Shown here: piece by piece, positions 6,646 to 7,103 of the stretch
How the letters are laid out: each line of letters opens with the position of its first letter
How positions within the stretch are numbered: position 1 is the first letter of the stretch
From: an uncultured Flavobacteriales bacterium
GTDB taxonomy: Bacteria > Bacteroidota > Bacteroidia > Flavobacteriales > Crocinitomicaceae
Direction of reading: 5' to 3'
DNA length: 7,103 nt
NCBI GenBank assembly: GCA_946479985.1
Contig: CAMLIF010000154.1
Coordinates: 1-7,103, forward strand
Notes under the pieces: generated by a model
What the model saw: the letters and a program-made list of their open reading frames with translations, nothing else
The model's database searches: none
Told to the model about the DNA's origin: nothing
Made by a program: the position numbers and the translations under genes

Positions 6646-7103
6646 ATGAAAAAGATATATTTAATCGCAGTATCTCTGATGATGGCTGTGATCGGTTTTT
6701 CTCAAACCTATTCCTTTACTGCAACAACGGGGACCTTTACAGCGAATACCTCACCAACAGCCATTCATGGCGCGAGTTTAGATGATGTTGTTTCCGGTAC
6801 GTTGCCTATCGGATTTACCTTTGTAATGGGCTGTGATAGCTATACTACTTTCTGTGCTTCAAGCAACGGATGGATCGGGTTGGGTTCCGGGACATTTTCC
6901 TCTGATGCTTTTAACAACTTAAATACTGGTACTCCAAGACCTCGTATTGCACCTTTATGGGATGATTTGGCTACCGGGTCTGGTGGAAATGTGAATTACA
7001 AACTGACTGGAACAGCTCCTAACCGTGTTCTTACAGTTGAGTATAGTCAAATGGAGTGGCGTTATAGTGCTACTACATGGGCAATATCGTTTCAGGTGAA
7101 ATT
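6646..7103 (+). CDS. N-terminal part of a secreted beta-rich protein, cut by the window end
   Basis: 152 complete codons are visible and the frame is still open at the edge. Residues 1-20 are a signal peptide (MKKIYLIAVSLMMAVIGFSQ, cleavage likely after FSQ). The rest is rich in Thr, Ser, Gly and aromatic residues, with alternating strand-like segments including ASSNGWIGLG (71-80), IAPLWDDL (101-108) and NRVLTVEYSQMEW (126-138). From memory, the pattern 'SSNGW...IAPLWDDL' marks an N-terminal beta-sandwich module of large Bacteroidota surface or secreted proteins that often end in a type IX secretion sorting domain. Whether that domain exists here cannot be seen. Cys63 and Cys70 could form a disulphide. 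Probably second in an operon with the small exported protein. No function beyond export and a likely extracellular or surface role can be supported. Confidence 0.85.
   Translation, partial: MKKIYLIAVSLMMAVIGFSQTYSFTATTGTFTANTSPTAIHGASLDDVVSGTLPIGFTFVMGCDSYTTFCASSNGWIGLGSGTFSSDAFNNLNTGTPRPRIAPLWDDLATGSGGNVNYKLTGTAPNRVLTVEYSQMEWRYSATTWAISFQVK

Overview
The window looks like chromosomal DNA from a Bacteroidota bacterium, probably a flavobacterium of the Fluviicola/Crocinitomicaceae kind. The reasons are AT-rich promoter elements of the Bacteroidetes type (TAnnTTTG), start codons with no Shine-Dalgarno sequence at the usual distance, signal peptides ending in -SQ, a periplasmic-TPR/SpoIIE phosphatase, and an IcmF-type fused mutase. 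The lineage is inferred from style and recalled family resemblance, not from a search.

Layout. A possible C-terminal tail of a plus-strand gene (2-100) enters from the left and overlaps the end of a minus-strand gene. That gene (90-2054) encodes a membrane protein with seven 40-residue TPR units in the periplasm and a cytoplasmic SpoIIE/PP2C-type phosphatase domain. A 119-bp divergent spacer follows, with a perfect 14-bp palindrome, a candidate Bacteroidetes promoter and a hairpin with a T-run. It leads into the plus-strand gene icmF (2174-5554), a three-domain adenosylcobalamin-dependent acyl-CoA mutase with its own G-protein chaperone. A strong intrinsic terminator (5573-5615) closes icmF.

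The next ~630 bp (5616-6242) hold no conventional gene. They do hold a perfect TAnnTTTG element, a 32-codon ORF for a hydrophobic peptide, two tandem hairpins that each run into Ts, and a second TAnnTTTG element just before the next gene. This may be a discrete small transcript of about 380 nt. The right end is a probable two-gene operon of exported proteins: a 127-residue protein with a likely ferredoxin-like (HMA-like) fold, then, 19 bp later, the N-terminus of a beta-rich secreted protein that runs off the window.

How the genes relate. icmF is a metabolic unit: carbon-skeleton isomerisation between isobutyryl-CoA and n-butyryl-CoA, linked to branched-chain amino acid or fatty acid metabolism. 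The divergent phosphatase is a signalling protein that shares the spacer with icmF, but nothing shows a functional link. The right-hand pair belongs to the envelope. No CRISPR array, insertion sequence, tRNA or rRNA is visible.
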